A stretch of DNA of 41,140 nucleotides from UBA2773 sp964458715 (GCA_964458715.1 CAYWJP010000005.1:1-41140), one strand, 5' to 3'. Positions 15,742 to 24,450 are shown, numbered from the stretch's first letter. The notes: generated by a model not told the origin, from the letters alone. Numbers and translations are program-made.

Positions 15742-16113
15742 CTAAATTAATCCTCTACAATTTTCACCACCGCAACTACATTCAAATTTCTCAATACTTT
15801 GATCATCACCGTAATCGCTTGTTATTTCTTCTCCCTTTTTTATATCCCTAATTGCAACATCGCTCTGATCGGAAGGCTTAGTGTTAGAATCGCAAGAATG
15901 ATTCATATATCGCTCTGGTTTTTGCATCAAATAATACAGACCTTTGTCAATCATTATATAAGTCCTCTCTGCTTGAGACATTTTCTCTATTTCATCTTCT
16001 CTTACTAATTTTGGATTCCATTTTAAAACTACCTCTCCTTTTTTGAAATCTCGTCCGGCGAAAATCCCTTTTTTGTCTATGCCGGATTTTTTTACAATAA
16101 TATCTTTGTTCAT
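15742..16113 (-). CDS. SET-domain protein (lysine methyltransferase-like)
   Basis: The ATG at 16113 gives 123 residues beginning MNKDIIVKKSGIDKKGIFAG, the usual first strands of SET; the longer frame to 16173 adds 20 residues outside the domain. Catalytic and SAM motifs are YMNHSCDSNT (69-78) and EEITSDYG (95-102). A post-SET Cys cluster follows (CSCGGENCRG), with one cysteine of the NHSC motif completing a probable zinc site. SET proteins methylate lysine side chains with SAM; in bacteria their targets are mostly unknown. At this size it is little more than the bare domain, with no nuclear or chromatin context. The phosphoesterase gene follows 23 bp on. Confidence 0.88.
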   Translation of the reverse strand: MNKDIIVKKSGIDKKGIFAGRDFKKGEVVLKWNPKLVREDEIEKMSQAERTYIMIDKGLYYLMQKPERYMNHSCDSNTKPSDQSDVAIRDIKKGEEITSDYGDDQSIEKFECSCGGENCRGLI

Positions 16114-16160
16114 TTCATTTTTTAAAAAAATAAACTTTCCATGCAACTTTGGAGATTGAG

Positions 16161-16192
16161 ATTTTGAGTGCAATTCAAGGCGAAATTATACC
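16161..16192 (+). repeat. Partial 5' fragment of the structured element, overlapping a candidate promoter
   Basis: ATTTTGAGTGCAATTCAAGG matches the 5' part of copies C, D and E but has no matching 3' half. Within it TTGAGT (16164-16169) and TATACC (16187-16192) are spaced 17 nt and would start transcription near 16199, just before copy B. Confidence 0.5.
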
Positions 16193-16200
16193 ATGCAATT

Positions 16201-16324
16201 TTGAGAATTTTATATTCAATAAAGTTCGAGGCGGATTTGAGCACTGAGAGAGACGTACTGAATAGTACGGGGAACGAATGGCGGAAAATCCAACAAAGAA
16301 ATTTATTAAATAGAAAGTTCTCAG
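16201..16324 (+). ncRNA. Structured RNA element, copy B, not followed by a gene
   Basis: The outer helix pairs TTGAGAA with TTCTCAG and, further in, AATAAA with TTTATT. The core is nearly identical to copy A: GTTCGAGG, GGATTT/AAATCC, CGTACT-GAAT-AGTACG, CAACAAAGAAA. It lies between two minus-strand genes and runs into the stop codon of the YabE-like gene, so no plus-strand gene follows. It may be a small RNA in its own right or an inserted copy without function. Confidence 0.75.
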
Positions 16325-17277
16325 TCGCTTTCTATTTCTTCGATTTTGACAGATATAACTCCAGCTCCTGGGCTCATAAGTTGCGCAAACGCCACTTTAT
16401 CCAAATCAATCACCTTCCCCGTCCCTGGATCTGGTCCATAATCATTAACTAAAACAATAACCTGTTTACCATTATCCTTACTAGTTACTCTCAACCAAGT
16501 TCCTCTCGGATACTTAACTGAGGCACAATACATTCCACCCTTGAAAGCATACCAACTAGCCAAGCCTTTCTGAATACTAACAATTTCAATTTTCCGACCT
16601 TCTACAATAATTTTAGGCTGAGCTTTTTTAATAATTTTAGTTAATAGCTTAGTCTTACTAACTAATTCTCCATTTTTATAAACTATCTCGTATTCTACCT
16701 CTTTTAAACCAGCCTCTCCTTCTTGTTTTATTTTTTGCTGTTTCCATTTAACTTTATCATCAGTTTTGATTATTGTCTCAAATTCGATTTCTTCTTTTTC
16801 AACCACATTTTTTTTCTCAATTCGAGTAATAATTATTTTAGAATCAGCTCGGGCCAACACCTCCAAATCTGGTTCTATTTTATCAAAAGGATTAAGCTTA
16901 ATTCCTTCATCTTTTAGTATTTTTTCAATCGTTCTTCTAATAGTATTAACCTCCTTGGTCTCTCCGTCAACTTTAATTGATAATTTTTTATTGCTAGTAA
17001 CAAATATTGTAATATGCGGACCAATATCCCTTTCTGGCTCTGGATTAATGAGATCTTTAGAAGAAATGACTAACCCTTTTTCATCTAAAAAATCTTTAAC
17101 AGTAGAAGCCTGAGTAGCGGTTTGATAGCGAAATCCATCGATAATCAAATTTACTATAATTGGATATTCGATTTTCAATTCTCGCGACTCTTTAAAAAAC
17201 TTCTGCCAAATGAAAAAAATGGACACCATTAGTATCAATAAAAAAATGATGATTTTAATGTAAAATTTTAATTTCAT
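16321..17277 (-). CDS. YabE/Rpf-like wall protein: two DUF348, G5, RlpA-type double-psi barrel
   Basis: The ATG at 17277 gives 318 residues; the frame also opens at a TTG at 17292 that lies inside a repeat and is not used. A membrane anchor (about 8-25) is followed by two DUF348 ubiquitin-like repeats (about 42-80 and 98-137), a G5-like beta region (145-220) with EVEYEIVYKNGEL, and a C-terminal domain starting GLASWYAFKGG. GxASWY with VNDYGPDPGTGKVIDLDKVAFAQL is the RlpA-like double-psi barrel, which binds or cleaves peptidoglycan. The arrangement matches YabE and the stationary-phase/Rpf-type proteins of Gram-positive bacteria. The catalytic Asp of the barrel is present in VNDYGP and IDLD. 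It probably acts outside the membrane in wall remodelling. Confidence 0.85.
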   Translation of the reverse strand: MKLKFYIKIIIFLLILMVSIFFIWQKFFKESRELKIEYPIIVNLIIDGFRYQTATQASTVKDFLDEKGLVISSKDLINPEPERDIGPHITIFVTSNKKLSIKVDGETKEVNTIRRTIEKILKDEGIKLNPFDKIEPDLEVLARADSKIIITRIEKKNVVEKEEIEFETIIKTDDKVKWKQQKIKQEGEAGLKEVEYEIVYKNGELVSKTKLLTKIIKKAQPKIIVEGRKIEIVSIQKGLASWYAFKGGMYCASVKYPRGTWLRVTSKDNGKQVIVLVNDYGPDPGTGKVIDLDKVAFAQLMSPGAGVISVKIEEIESD

Positions 17278-17280
17278 TTT

Positions 17281-17384
17281 AAAAATTTTCAATTCCCAAG
17301 CAAGCGAAGCTTGTCATTGTAAATTTTAACATTGAAAATTGATTGAAAATTGTAAATTGATTTATTGAAAATTGACTAAAGAGT
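17281..17384. repeat. AT-rich repeat sharing 52 bp with the element at 4212
   Basis: CAAGCGAAGCTTGTCATTG (from 17301) continues as in the copy at 4212-4263 with only two differences in 52 bases. It lies just before the start of the YabE-like gene and after the stop of the helicase gene. Confidence 0.8.
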
Positions 17385-20300
17385 CTACTCTTTAGTCAGC
17401 GGTGCATATTTAACCGACAACTTCCGCAACCCCAACTTAGGAAAAGCCACCGTCACCAAATCCCCTTCTCGAGAAATTACCATTCCTTTCCCAAAATCAG
17501 GATGCGAAACCCGGTCTCCATCTTTCAAATTAACCACGTCCGAATTGATTTCAAAAGGATCTTCTTCGAGCGTTGGATCTTCATAAAAACCACTCTCGAC
17601 ACTCTCGACAATTATTTGCTCTTCAATTAAAGTCTGATCAATTTCATCTAAAAATCTCGATTTGATTGAAGCTTGAGTAGAACCATAGATATTCCGATAG
17701 TTAGTATAATAAAGATAGGCTTTCTTTTTAGCCCGAGTAATCCCTACATAACAAAGTCTTCGCTCTTCTTCCATTTCCGATGGATTGATAATTGATCTAG
17801 AGTGAGGAAACAACCCTTCTTCCATCCCAACCATAAAAACTCGATTAAATTCCAATCCTTTAGCACTATGCATGGTCATTAATAAAACTGTGTCTTGACT
17901 TTCTAAATCTTGATCAGTTTGAGAGACCAAAGCGACCTCTTCTAAAAAATCCGCCAGATCTTCTTCGCCTTTACTTTCAAATTTTTGAGCCACTGTTAAA
18001 AGCTCTTGAATATTTTCGTGCCGAACTTCGCCTTCTTCGCCTTCTTTCAATAACATTTGTCGATAACCAGAATCAATATAAATCTTATTAATTAATTCCG
18101 CCACGGTTAAATCTTTTATTTCCGATTTAATTTTTTCCATTAACTTTCCAAAATCGTTTAAAACTTTTAATTTCCCTAAATTGATTTTGTATTCTGATAA
18201 ATCAGCACTTTTCAAAACTTCCAACAAGCTTATCTTTTTATCTCGACCACATCGAATAATTCTTTCTACGGTCTTCTTGCCCATTCCTCGCGCTGGTTGA
18301 TTGATAATTCTTTCAAAATTTATCTCATCGCTCGGATTTATCAAAAAATAGAGATAGGATAAAATATCTTTGACTTCTCGGCGTTGATAAAATTTTAATC
18401 CACCCACAATTTTATAGGGGATAGCTTGTTTTAAAAAAGCTTCTTCCAAAGCCCTTGACTGCGCATTAGTTCGATAAAGAATAGCGAAATCGTTCAAAGT
18501 TTCATTATCTTCTTTTTGAGCTCTTTTAATTTCTTTAACAATTTGATTAGCTTCTTTTTTCTCATTTTCCACCTCCATAATGGACAAAAGTTCTCCGTCG
18601 TCATTTTCCGTCCACAGTTTCTTTTTCTTTTGATTAACATTTTTAGCAATCACACAATGAGCCGCATCTAAAATATTTTTAGTACTTCGATAATTTTGTT
18701 CTAACAAAACCACTTTGGCATCGACATAATCTTTTTCAAACTCTAAAATATTCCTAATATTAGCTTCACGCCAACCATAGATTGAATTGTGTACCGTTAT
18801 TCCTTCAGCGATATAATTATGCACATTTTCAACATCGATATCATACACCCAACCCTCATAATTAACCTCTTTAATTTCCTGAACTTCATCTTCACTAATT
18901 TGATTTTTCGCTAAAACACCCACTTCCATCGTTTCTCTAAGATGGCTGGCTGGATGAAAACAAAAAGCCTTCTCTTTTGAAATAAAAGCTTTTTTAGAAA
19001 TTATTAAATCACTTGAATTTTCAGCGATACCTAAGCTCAACTTTTCTAATTTTCCAAAATCTAAACTGGTGATTTCTGTTCTCCAATCAATATTCTTACC
19101 CTTCCTAGTCGAAACACCCAACTGTTCGATTTCTTTTTTTAATTTTTCGTCTGTTGAATTTATTGAAATTCGATGTCCATTCCAAGGACTGGCAATGGAT
19201 TTTGTTTTATTTTGAAATAAAGTAAGCTTGAGTCTCTTCCTGTTGGTATCAAAACGAATTGTGGCTTGAGGGATATGGTGAGGATATTCAAATAATAAAC
19301 AAAATTCTTTAAAAAGTTTTTTCACATTTTTCTCTGTGTCAATATTTTCAAAAAGCCTGTTGATTAACTCCTGACTAAATTTCATACCTCGCTCCTTATT
19401 AGCCAAAAACACCATAGTGGGAATTTGATATTTTAAACTTAAATATTGCTCCCAATAAAAAGCATCTTCTCTGGTTTTAGTTACTTTAAGCACCCACATT
19501 CTATCTGCCCGCTCCTGGTTAGCTCGAATATTTAGTCCTACTCCATTTTTTTCTTCTCTTTTGTAATATCGAGCCCCTTTTACCTGACCTATTCTGTATC
19601 CAAATTTTTTCGAATACATTAAATAGACATAAAAAATATCCTTTTTTAGAGAAAGTTTTGAAAACAAGATATGGTTAGGGGTACAACGTAATTTTTTACC
19701 ATTTTTTGTTTTTATCTCAAGCAATACGCCTTTGTATTTACTTTTCTTAACTCGAGTGACTTTCTGCTGATAAACATCTCCTCTTCCAGCTGCAGCTAGA
19801 ACAAAATCGCCTTCAACTATTTTTTCAATATTCTTCCAGCCTGTTTTTGTTTTTATTTTTGAGCCTTTGGGTAAACATTGCCAATCATCCCCTACCACGC
19901 AAATATTGCTATATTTATTAGCTAAAAGTTTTAAAAATATATATTGAGTCTGATTAGTATCTTGATATTCATCCACTAAAATATAGCGAAAAATTTCTTG
20001 ATATTTATCTAAGACTTTCGGATATCCTTGAAAAAGTTTAACAGTCAACATAATAATGTCATCGAAATCAACGGCATTCGCTGATTCCAAGCGACTTTGA
20101 TATTTCAGATAAACCTGCCCCGCTAATTCTTCGTAATAACTAGAAGTACTCGCTACAAACTCTTCAACACTAAGTAAATTACTTTTAGCTCTAGAAATAG
20201 TTCCTAAAACAGCCTTGGCTTTGATTTTTTCTTCGGAAATTTCCAATTCTTTCATCACTTTTTTAATCAAAGCTAATTGATCCCGATCATCATAAATAAT

Positions 20301-20657
20301 GAAATTTTTACCGTAACCAATTTGTTCAATTTCTTGTCGTAAAATTCTGATACAAATTGAATGAAAGGTTCCCACGTGAGGAATATTAGCTGAATAAGGG
20401 GAAGTATTGGAAGGCAATTCCAGTAATTCTTTAATTCGCTCTCGCATTTCTCCCGCTGCTTTATTAGTAAAAGTCACCGCTAAAATATTACGAGGATTTA
20501 TTTTCTTTTCTTGAATTAAATAAGCCACTCGATAGGTCAAAGCTCGAGTTTTTCCCGACCCTGCTCCCGCCAAAACCAAAACCGGCCCCTCGGTCTGAGT
20601 CACCGCTATTTGTTGTTTTTCATTCAATTGATCTAGAAGTTTTTTTGTTTCAACCAT
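17385..20657 (-). CDS. pcrA: UvrD/PcrA-type DNA helicase interrupted by an intein
   Basis: The ATG at 20657 gives MVETKKLLDQLNEKQQIAV, the normal start; the frame extends further to 20723 through promoter-like and palindromic sequence. The precursor has 1090 residues, about 726 after splicing, the usual PcrA size. Superfamily 1 motifs are GAGSGKT, TFTNKAAGEM, VDEYQDTNQ, VVGDDWQ/SIYGWR (split by the intein), LEQNYRST, MTMHSAKGLEF and RRLCYVGITRAKK. The C-terminus (VSHPDFGKGMV, VAFPKLGLRKLSV) is the PcrA Tudor-like module that binds RNA polymerase. The helicase unwinds DNA 3' to 5' in repair and in clearing transcription complexes. Motif III reads GDDWQ where GDDDQ is more common. Confidence 0.95.
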   Translation of the reverse strand: MVETKKLLDQLNEKQQIAVTQTEGPVLVLAGAGSGKTRALTYRVAYLIQEKKINPRNILAVTFTNKAAGEMRERIKELLELPSNTSPYSANIPHVGTFHSICIRILRQEIEQIGYGKNFIIYDDRDQLALIKKVMKELEISEEKIKAKAVLGTISRAKSNLLSVEEFVASTSSYYEELAGQVYLKYQSRLESANAVDFDDIIMLTVKLFQGYPKVLDKYQEIFRYILVDEYQDTNQTQYIFLKLLANKYSNICVVGDDWQCLPKGSKIKTKTGWKNIEKIVEGDFVLAAAGRGDVYQQKVTRVKKSKYKGVLLEIKTKNGKKLRCTPNHILFSKLSLKKDIFYVYLMYSKKFGYRIGQVKGARYYKREEKNGVGLNIRANQERADRMWVLKVTKTREDAFYWEQYLSLKYQIPTMVFLANKERGMKFSQELINRLFENIDTEKNVKKLFKEFCLLFEYPHHIPQATIRFDTNRKRLKLTLFQNKTKSIASPWNGHRISINSTDEKLKKEIEQLGVSTRKGKNIDWRTEITSLDFGKLEKLSLGIAENSSDLIISKKAFISKEKAFCFHPASHLRETMEVGVLAKNQISEDEVQEIKEVNYEGWVYDIDVENVHNYIAEGITVHNSIYGWREANIRNILEFEKDYVDAKVVLLEQNYRSTKNILDAAHCVIAKNVNQKKKKLWTENDDGELLSIMEVENEKKEANQIVKEIKRAQKEDNETLNDFAILYRTNAQSRALEEAFLKQAIPYKIVGGLKFYQRREVKDILSYLYFLINPSDEINFERIINQPARGMGKKTVERIIRCGRDKKISLLEVLKSADLSEYKINLGKLKVLNDFGKLMEKIKSEIKDLTVAELINKIYIDSGYRQMLLKEGEEGEVRHENIQELLTVAQKFESKGEEDLADFLEEVALVSQTDQDLESQDTVLLMTMHSAKGLEFNRVFMVGMEEGLFPHSRSIINPSEMEEERRLCYVGITRAKKKAYLYYTNYRNIYGSTQASIKSRFLDEIDQTLIEEQIIVESVESGFYEDPTLEEDPFEINSDVVNLKDGDRVSHPDFGKGMVISREGDLVTVAFPKLGLRKLSVKYAPLTKE
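18786..19877 (-). other. Intein (364 residues) inside the helicase, with GIY-YIG-like insert
   Basis: The intein begins with CLPKGSKIKTKTGW (Cys1, coded at 19877-19875) and ends GITVHN before Ser+1, coded at 18785-18783. Block B is KLRCTPNHILF with the Thr and His of TxxH. Block F is WVYDIDVENVHNYIAEG and block G is ITVHN, so the splicing residues Cys1, His, Asn and +1 Ser are all present. It splits the GDDWQ/SIYGW motif of the helicase, a known kind of insertion point in nucleotide-site loops. Between the splicing halves, FYVYLMYSKKFGYRIGQV and the downstream RANQERADRMW and FYWEQ resemble the nuclease-like insert of other UvrD inteins (GIY-YIG type, inferred). Whether the nuclease is active is unclear. 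Confidence 0.93.
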
Positions 20658-20684
20658 AAAAATAGTGTTTAGTGTTTTGTATTT

Positions 20685-20719
20685 AGTATACAATATCTCG
20701 TTCGCCATAGCGAACGAGT
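20685..20719 (-). promoter_or_regulatory. Candidate -10 box and upstream hairpin for the helicase gene
   Basis: TATACT (20690-20685, minus strand) is a good -10 box about 28 nt before the ATG. Just upstream lies the perfect hairpin CTCGTTCGC/GCGAACGAG (20698-20719). No clear -35 box is seen; the hairpin could be another small palindromic repeat. Confidence 0.45.
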
Positions 20720-20780
20720 TCATTAAAAAAATAAATTTGCAAAATTAACAACTGTTAATTATTTTAACCTACTTCCAGCA

Positions 20781-20818
20781 AAAAGAAAACAGGACCAAGG
20801 AAATTTATTCCTTAGTCC
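20781..20818 (-). terminator. Intrinsic terminator of the small orphan gene
   Basis: On the minus strand GGACTAAGGAA (20818-20808) pairs with TTCCTTGGTCC (20802-20792) and is followed by TGTTTTCTTTTT. Confidence 0.88.
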
Positions 20819-20830
20819 CGTTAATTCCAA

Positions 20831-21103
20831 TTAATTACCATAAAAAGCTCCCCAATCATTCATGGAGGTAATCATCCATTCATTTTTAACAACATCGTAG
20901 ATAATTACCGCATCATTATGACCTTCAAGAAGAAAGAACTCTTTGCTATTTTTATGGAATCTGTTTTTAATTATTTTATCTTTTAAGTGCCCTATGTTCA
21001 AAATTACAGAACATAAACTAGGACAAATACCAAACTGCATCTCGATTTCACCCAAATCCTTGCCCTGAAGCTCCTTACAGTTTCCAAATAATAATTCATC
21101 CAT
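20831..21103 (-). CDS. Hypothetical 90-residue protein
   Basis: The ATG at 21103 is preceded by AGGGGGG at a 5-nt distance, a usable ribosome site. The protein (MDELLFGNCKELQGKDLGEI) is soluble and compact, with four cysteines or near-cysteine spots in the first half (GNCKEL, GICPSLCSV) and a beta-like second half (FFLLEGHNDAVIIYDVVKNEWMITSM). I do not recognise it. It stands alone, with its own terminator downstream and the TasA/SipW cluster terminator upstream, so it is a single-gene transcript. No membrane segment or export signal is visible. Confidence 0.65.
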   Translation of the reverse strand: MDELLFGNCKELQGKDLGEIEMQFGICPSLCSVILNIGHLKDKIIKNRFHKNSKEFFLLEGHNDAVIIYDVVKNEWMITSMNDWGAFYGN

Positions 21104-21224
21104 ATTTCCCCCCTTTCTTCAAAAAAATAAATAATTAAAATTTCAAACTAACTCAAAAAGTTAGTATTGAATAATATCACAAATAATCAAAAAATCGACT
21201 CGCACTTTAAATTACCTAAATTTT

Positions 21225-21262
21225 TTCAAAAAAATTGTTATTTAACAAGTTAAGTAACAATT
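21225..21262 (-). terminator. Intrinsic terminator of the TasA/SipW cluster
   Basis: On the minus strand AATTGTTACTTAAC (21262-21249) pairs with GTTAAATAACAATT (21246-21233) over 14 bp with one G-T pair, followed by a T run. Confidence 0.88.
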
Positions 21263-21273
21263 AGTAGCTTCAG

Positions 21274-22041
21274 CTATTTCAATTTATTTTTATTTTTCTC
21301 TCTATATTTCTTATATTTTCTCCATAAATAATAAATTAGTAAAAGAAGAAGTAATAGTAACAGCCATAACCACCGAGGAAATTCCCATCGGTTATTTTCA
21401 CCTGAATCTTCTTGAGTCGTCGCCTGTCCAACGATAGTAACTGTTTCAGACGCATCTCCTTCTACGCCAACCGCTTCTTCTATGCTAACTTCTTCTGAAA
21501 CTACTCGCCCTTGACTCGCTAAAATTTCCATCTCCGTGGTTTCATTGGCGACTTCCGACTCAATGACAAAATCTATATCAAATTCAGTTAATAATCCTTG
21601 ATATTCATTACCAGCGTCTTCATCAAAAACCAGTTTAATCCGATAATTTTTTCCTTTCCCGACTGATAATCTATCAATAAACAAAGCTCCTTTTTCGTGA
21701 GCTTTTTTCAGATCAAAACGATCACTCTCACCTCCAATTCGATAATGACCGTTGTCTTCTTGAATAACATAAAGCTTGAGAACTTCGCCTAAAGTTCTAC
21801 CATCCTGAATGTCAAAATTGATATAAAGATTAACTTCATCTTGGCTATCATTTTCAATTCGAACAGCTTTACTTTGACTCCAACCAGGAGCAATCCCTTT
21901 AATATTAAATAACGCATTACTATTTAAGTTTTTTCCAGAAAGATATTCAACATCGATTTTATCTTTAGCTAAAGCCAAACCAGTCAAAGCGAATACTCCA
22001 ATTAAAACTAAAGTCGTAATTATTTTTTTAAAATTATTCAT
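21274..22041 (-). CDS. Secreted TasA/camelysin-like protein with C-terminal anchor
   Basis: The ATG at 22041 is used; the frame also opens at a TTG at 22053. It overlaps the end of the preceding gene by 8 bp. The 255-residue protein has a signal peptide (MNNFKKIITTLVLIGVFALTGLALA) and a beta-rich region of camelysin/TasA type (NIKGIAPGWSQSKAVRIENDSQDEVNLYINFDI), in which the paired NxG..PG..S segment is typical. An acidic linker (about 160-220) leads to a C-terminal membrane helix (WLWLLLLLLLLLIYYLW) with a basic stop-transfer tail. This is the arrangement of a wall- or membrane-held surface protein. As the last gene of a cluster with SipW and a TasA-like protein, it may be the anchor for the fibre; this is inference. 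Confidence 0.75.
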   Translation of the reverse strand: MNNFKKIITTLVLIGVFALTGLALAKDKIDVEYLSGKNLNSNALFNIKGIAPGWSQSKAVRIENDSQDEVNLYINFDIQDGRTLGEVLKLYVIQEDNGHYRIGGESDRFDLKKAHEKGALFIDRLSVGKGKNYRIKLVFDEDAGNEYQGLLTEFDIDFVIESEVANETTEMEILASQGRVVSEEVSIEEAVGVEGDASETVTIVGQATTQEDSGENNRWEFPRWLWLLLLLLLLLIYYLWRKYKKYREKNKNKLK

Positions 22042-23950
22042 TTGATTCGTCAATTAAAAATTGAGCTTCATCAGCTTCATCAATTTCATCCGCCTCTTGA
22101 TCTCCGATTTCTTCAATCTCGATTTCATCAGTCTCTTTGGCTTCGATTTCTGTGAACTTTTCCTCTAGTTCTTCCTCAATGGCAGACTCTTCAGGTTCTA
22201 TTTCTTCAGCCACTTCTTCTTGAACTTCAACCTCTTGAAGATTTTCTGGCACTTCCTCCGACAAAACTTCTTCTGGAACAATCTCTTCTTCAACGTCCTC
22301 CAAAACAACCTCAATTTCTGGAACAATTTCTTCTAGCGCTTCTTCAACTGAGATCTTTTCTGGTTCAATTATTGCCTCTGATATTTCTTGATTAATTTCA
22401 AAAGATTCATAAATATCAATCGGGATTCTTAAGTTATCTTTACTTTTAATCATTCCTAAATAATCTAGAAAATCTAAATTACAAATGGACTCATCTTTTT
22501 TCGAATCAATAAAATCTTGTCCATCAAAACAAGTTTCAAAAGCCATTTCTCGATAAAAAGCAATTTCTTCATCGCCCAATTCATTTTCTTCTCCAGGAGT
22601 TCCATCTGGATCTACCCAAAAACCTCCGTCTGGAATTCTGGCATAAGTCTTTCCCTCATTAGGACTAACCACATCTCCCGCTTTATCTCCGTAAGCATAA
22701 GAATCTATCAAACTATCGCTGGAATCATAAAGATAAATAATATCTCCAGCGTCATCTAATGAAAAATTTGAATTATCATAGACTACTAAATAACCGCCCA
22801 CCTCGATTATGGTTTCTCCTGAATCACTAGTGCTTTGATTATTATCACTATTAGTTAAAGTTATATCTAACTGATTAGAGGCATCGTCTTTGAAATACCA
22901 GCTAGCAATATCAACAACAACACTCCCTCTATTATAAAGCTCTATCCATTCTCCGTCCGGCATCGATAAAGTATCCGAACCAACTGGATTAGGCAAAAAT
23001 TCATTCATTACAATATCAGTTGAAGCAGCCACAGTGTCCGGATCCTCTAATGAAAAACCAGATTCACTGGAACTACTTAAATTTCCAAAAGCATCTTCGC
23101 TAACAACTCGGTAATAATAAGAAACCGAAGAACTTAATCCATTTATTTCAACCAGATGAGACATTTTATCAGCCGTCAAATCGGTCGTTGAAGGCACTAT
23201 TTGAGGATAATCCTCCCAAGAACCCGCTCCGTGACTAACCGTATCATAGACTACTTTAGAGGTAGCGTTTTCATTGGTATTCCAAGTAATATTGACTTTT
23301 AATTCATTCAATTCTCCCTTAGTATCAATTGGTTCAGAATTTTGAACATTAGAAATTATGGGAGCCGTAAGATCCTGAACCTCAATTGTATTATCTCCTA
23401 AAACTTCTTCATCCATCCAACCCTGACTAGAATTAGGAAAATTTGTCTGCCAAGCTTCAACATTAAATTTAAAATCACAAACAGATCCTTCGTAAGAAGA
23501 GTTCATAGCATCGGGGAAAGCGCCCAATTCAATTTCGAATTCCCAATTATCACTAAACCCAGAGCTAAGATTATTACCAGTATGACCGAAACCCGGTAAA
23601 ATCCCATCACCAGCATCATAAACAACAGTGCCGTTTAAAGTAGCTTCTAACGATAAGGTTTGGCATAAGAAAGTAGCCGCTCCAGAAATATTTTCGTATT
23701 CAATATTATATTGGACATCCTGTCCACCATCATTATCAATAGTAAAATCACGATTCACTATATTCCCAGAATGCATATTTTCCGCGGTAGCTTCTAAGTC
23801 CAAAGTATCAGCTTCAGGATCAATGGAAATATCTAAACTACTAGCTCCGATTGAATTATTGTTAGAAGATTCGGTATCAGAATAGAATCCTAAAACTGGA
23901 TAGCCAAAGCTTAACGTTAGTATAATCGATAAAAACAAAATCTTTTTCAT
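22034..23950 (-). CDS. Surface protein: TasA-like N-domain, FN3, lamin-tail domain, acidic tail
   Basis: The 638-residue protein has a signal peptide (1-21) ending near VLGFYSDTESSNNNSIGASS, the start pattern of SipW-processed TasA/camelysin proteins. Residues 40-170 are beta-rich. Residues about 195-300 form a fibronectin type III-like domain (WNTNENATSKVVYDT, YYYRVVSEDAFGN). Residues about 312-455 are a lamin-tail domain (VMNEFLPNPVGSD, GEWIELYNRGSVVVDI, GGYLVVYDN), a fold found in many secreted bacterial proteins. The last 110 residues are almost all Glu, Ile, Val and Ala, an extremely acidic tail. It lies 2 bp after sipW and overlaps the next gene by 8 bp. It is probably exposed at the surface or in a matrix; no enzyme motif is visible. 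Confidence 0.85.
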   Translation of the reverse strand: MKKILFLSIILTLSFGYPVLGFYSDTESSNNNSIGASSLDISIDPEADTLDLEATAENMHSGNIVNRDFTIDNDGGQDVQYNIEYENISGAATFLCQTLSLEATLNGTVVYDAGDGILPGFGHTGNNLSSGFSDNWEFEIELGAFPDAMNSSYEGSVCDFKFNVEAWQTNFPNSSQGWMDEEVLGDNTIEVQDLTAPIISNVQNSEPIDTKGELNELKVNITWNTNENATSKVVYDTVSHGAGSWEDYPQIVPSTTDLTADKMSHLVEINGLSSSVSYYYRVVSEDAFGNLSSSSESGFSLEDPDTVAASTDIVMNEFLPNPVGSDTLSMPDGEWIELYNRGSVVVDIASWYFKDDASNQLDITLTNSDNNQSTSDSGETIIEVGGYLVVYDNSNFSLDDAGDIIYLYDSSDSLIDSYAYGDKAGDVVSPNEGKTYARIPDGGFWVDPDGTPGEENELGDEEIAFYREMAFETCFDGQDFIDSKKDESICNLDFLDYLGMIKSKDNLRIPIDIYESFEINQEISEAIIEPEKISVEEALEEIVPEIEVVLEDVEEEIVPEEVLSEEVPENLQEVEVQEEVAEEIEPEESAIEEELEEKFTEIEAKETDEIEIEEIGDQEADEIDEADEAQFLIDESNE

Positions 23951-23952
23951 AA

Positions 23953-24450
23953 TTATTTGTCGTGATTTTTAGAAATTATTCTCTTTATTTTTACAATTTC
24001 CCGAAAAACCATCCCTACTAATAATATTCCCAACAAAATCATTCCAACAAAGCTTTTAGCAAAAATCAATAAATATCCGATTACCGGTATCACTAAAATA
24101 ACTTTCCCTAAAACGCTCTCCTTCCAAACCAGAGCCACATCTGGAGAATTATTAGCTTGTCCCTTAGTTTGATATTGGATTACTTTATTTTCTTCAACAA
24201 CTTTCATTATCTTATGAGTGATTAACTGACTTCTTCTGCTAAAAGTAACTACATCCCCAACTTGATAATCAGTTACTCTTTTGTTGATAATCACACTTCC
24301 AGCTAAAATTTGTGGGGCCATCGATCCGGATTTCACTATGTATAGTCCATATTTAAAATTAGGCGCAAATTTAGAAAATAATAACAAAGCAATTGTCACT
24401 AAGACAAATATCAAAATTATTTCCTGAACTATTTTTAAAAATCTCTCCAT
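23953..24450 (-). CDS. sipW: SipW-type signal peptidase I (S26B)
   Basis: This 165-residue protease has an N-terminal membrane segment (about 8-28), the catalytic serine motif SGSMAPQILAGSVI near 42-55, and THKIMKV near 83, where the bacterial lysine is replaced by His. That Ser-His arrangement is the ER/SipW type. NSPDVALVWKESVLGKV is the conserved domain-E region, and a second membrane helix closes the protein (IGYLLIFAKSFVGMILLGIL). It cleaves signal peptides of TasA-like proteins on the outer face of the membrane. The gene sits between the TasA-like gene (35 bp upstream) and the LTD protein, which are its probable substrates. Confidence 0.92.
   Translation of the reverse strand: MERFLKIVQEIILIFVLVTIALLLFSKFAPNFKYGLYIVKSGSMAPQILAGSVIINKRVTDYQVGDVVTFSRRSQLITHKIMKVVEENKVIQYQTKGQANNSPDVALVWKESVLGKVILVIPVIGYLLIFAKSFVGMILLGILLVGMVFREIVKIKRIISKNHDK

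Noticed and set aside
16168..16452. Plus-strand frame covering RNA element copy B
   Set aside because: It is antisense to the YabE-like gene, has no ribosome site and no recognisable domain.
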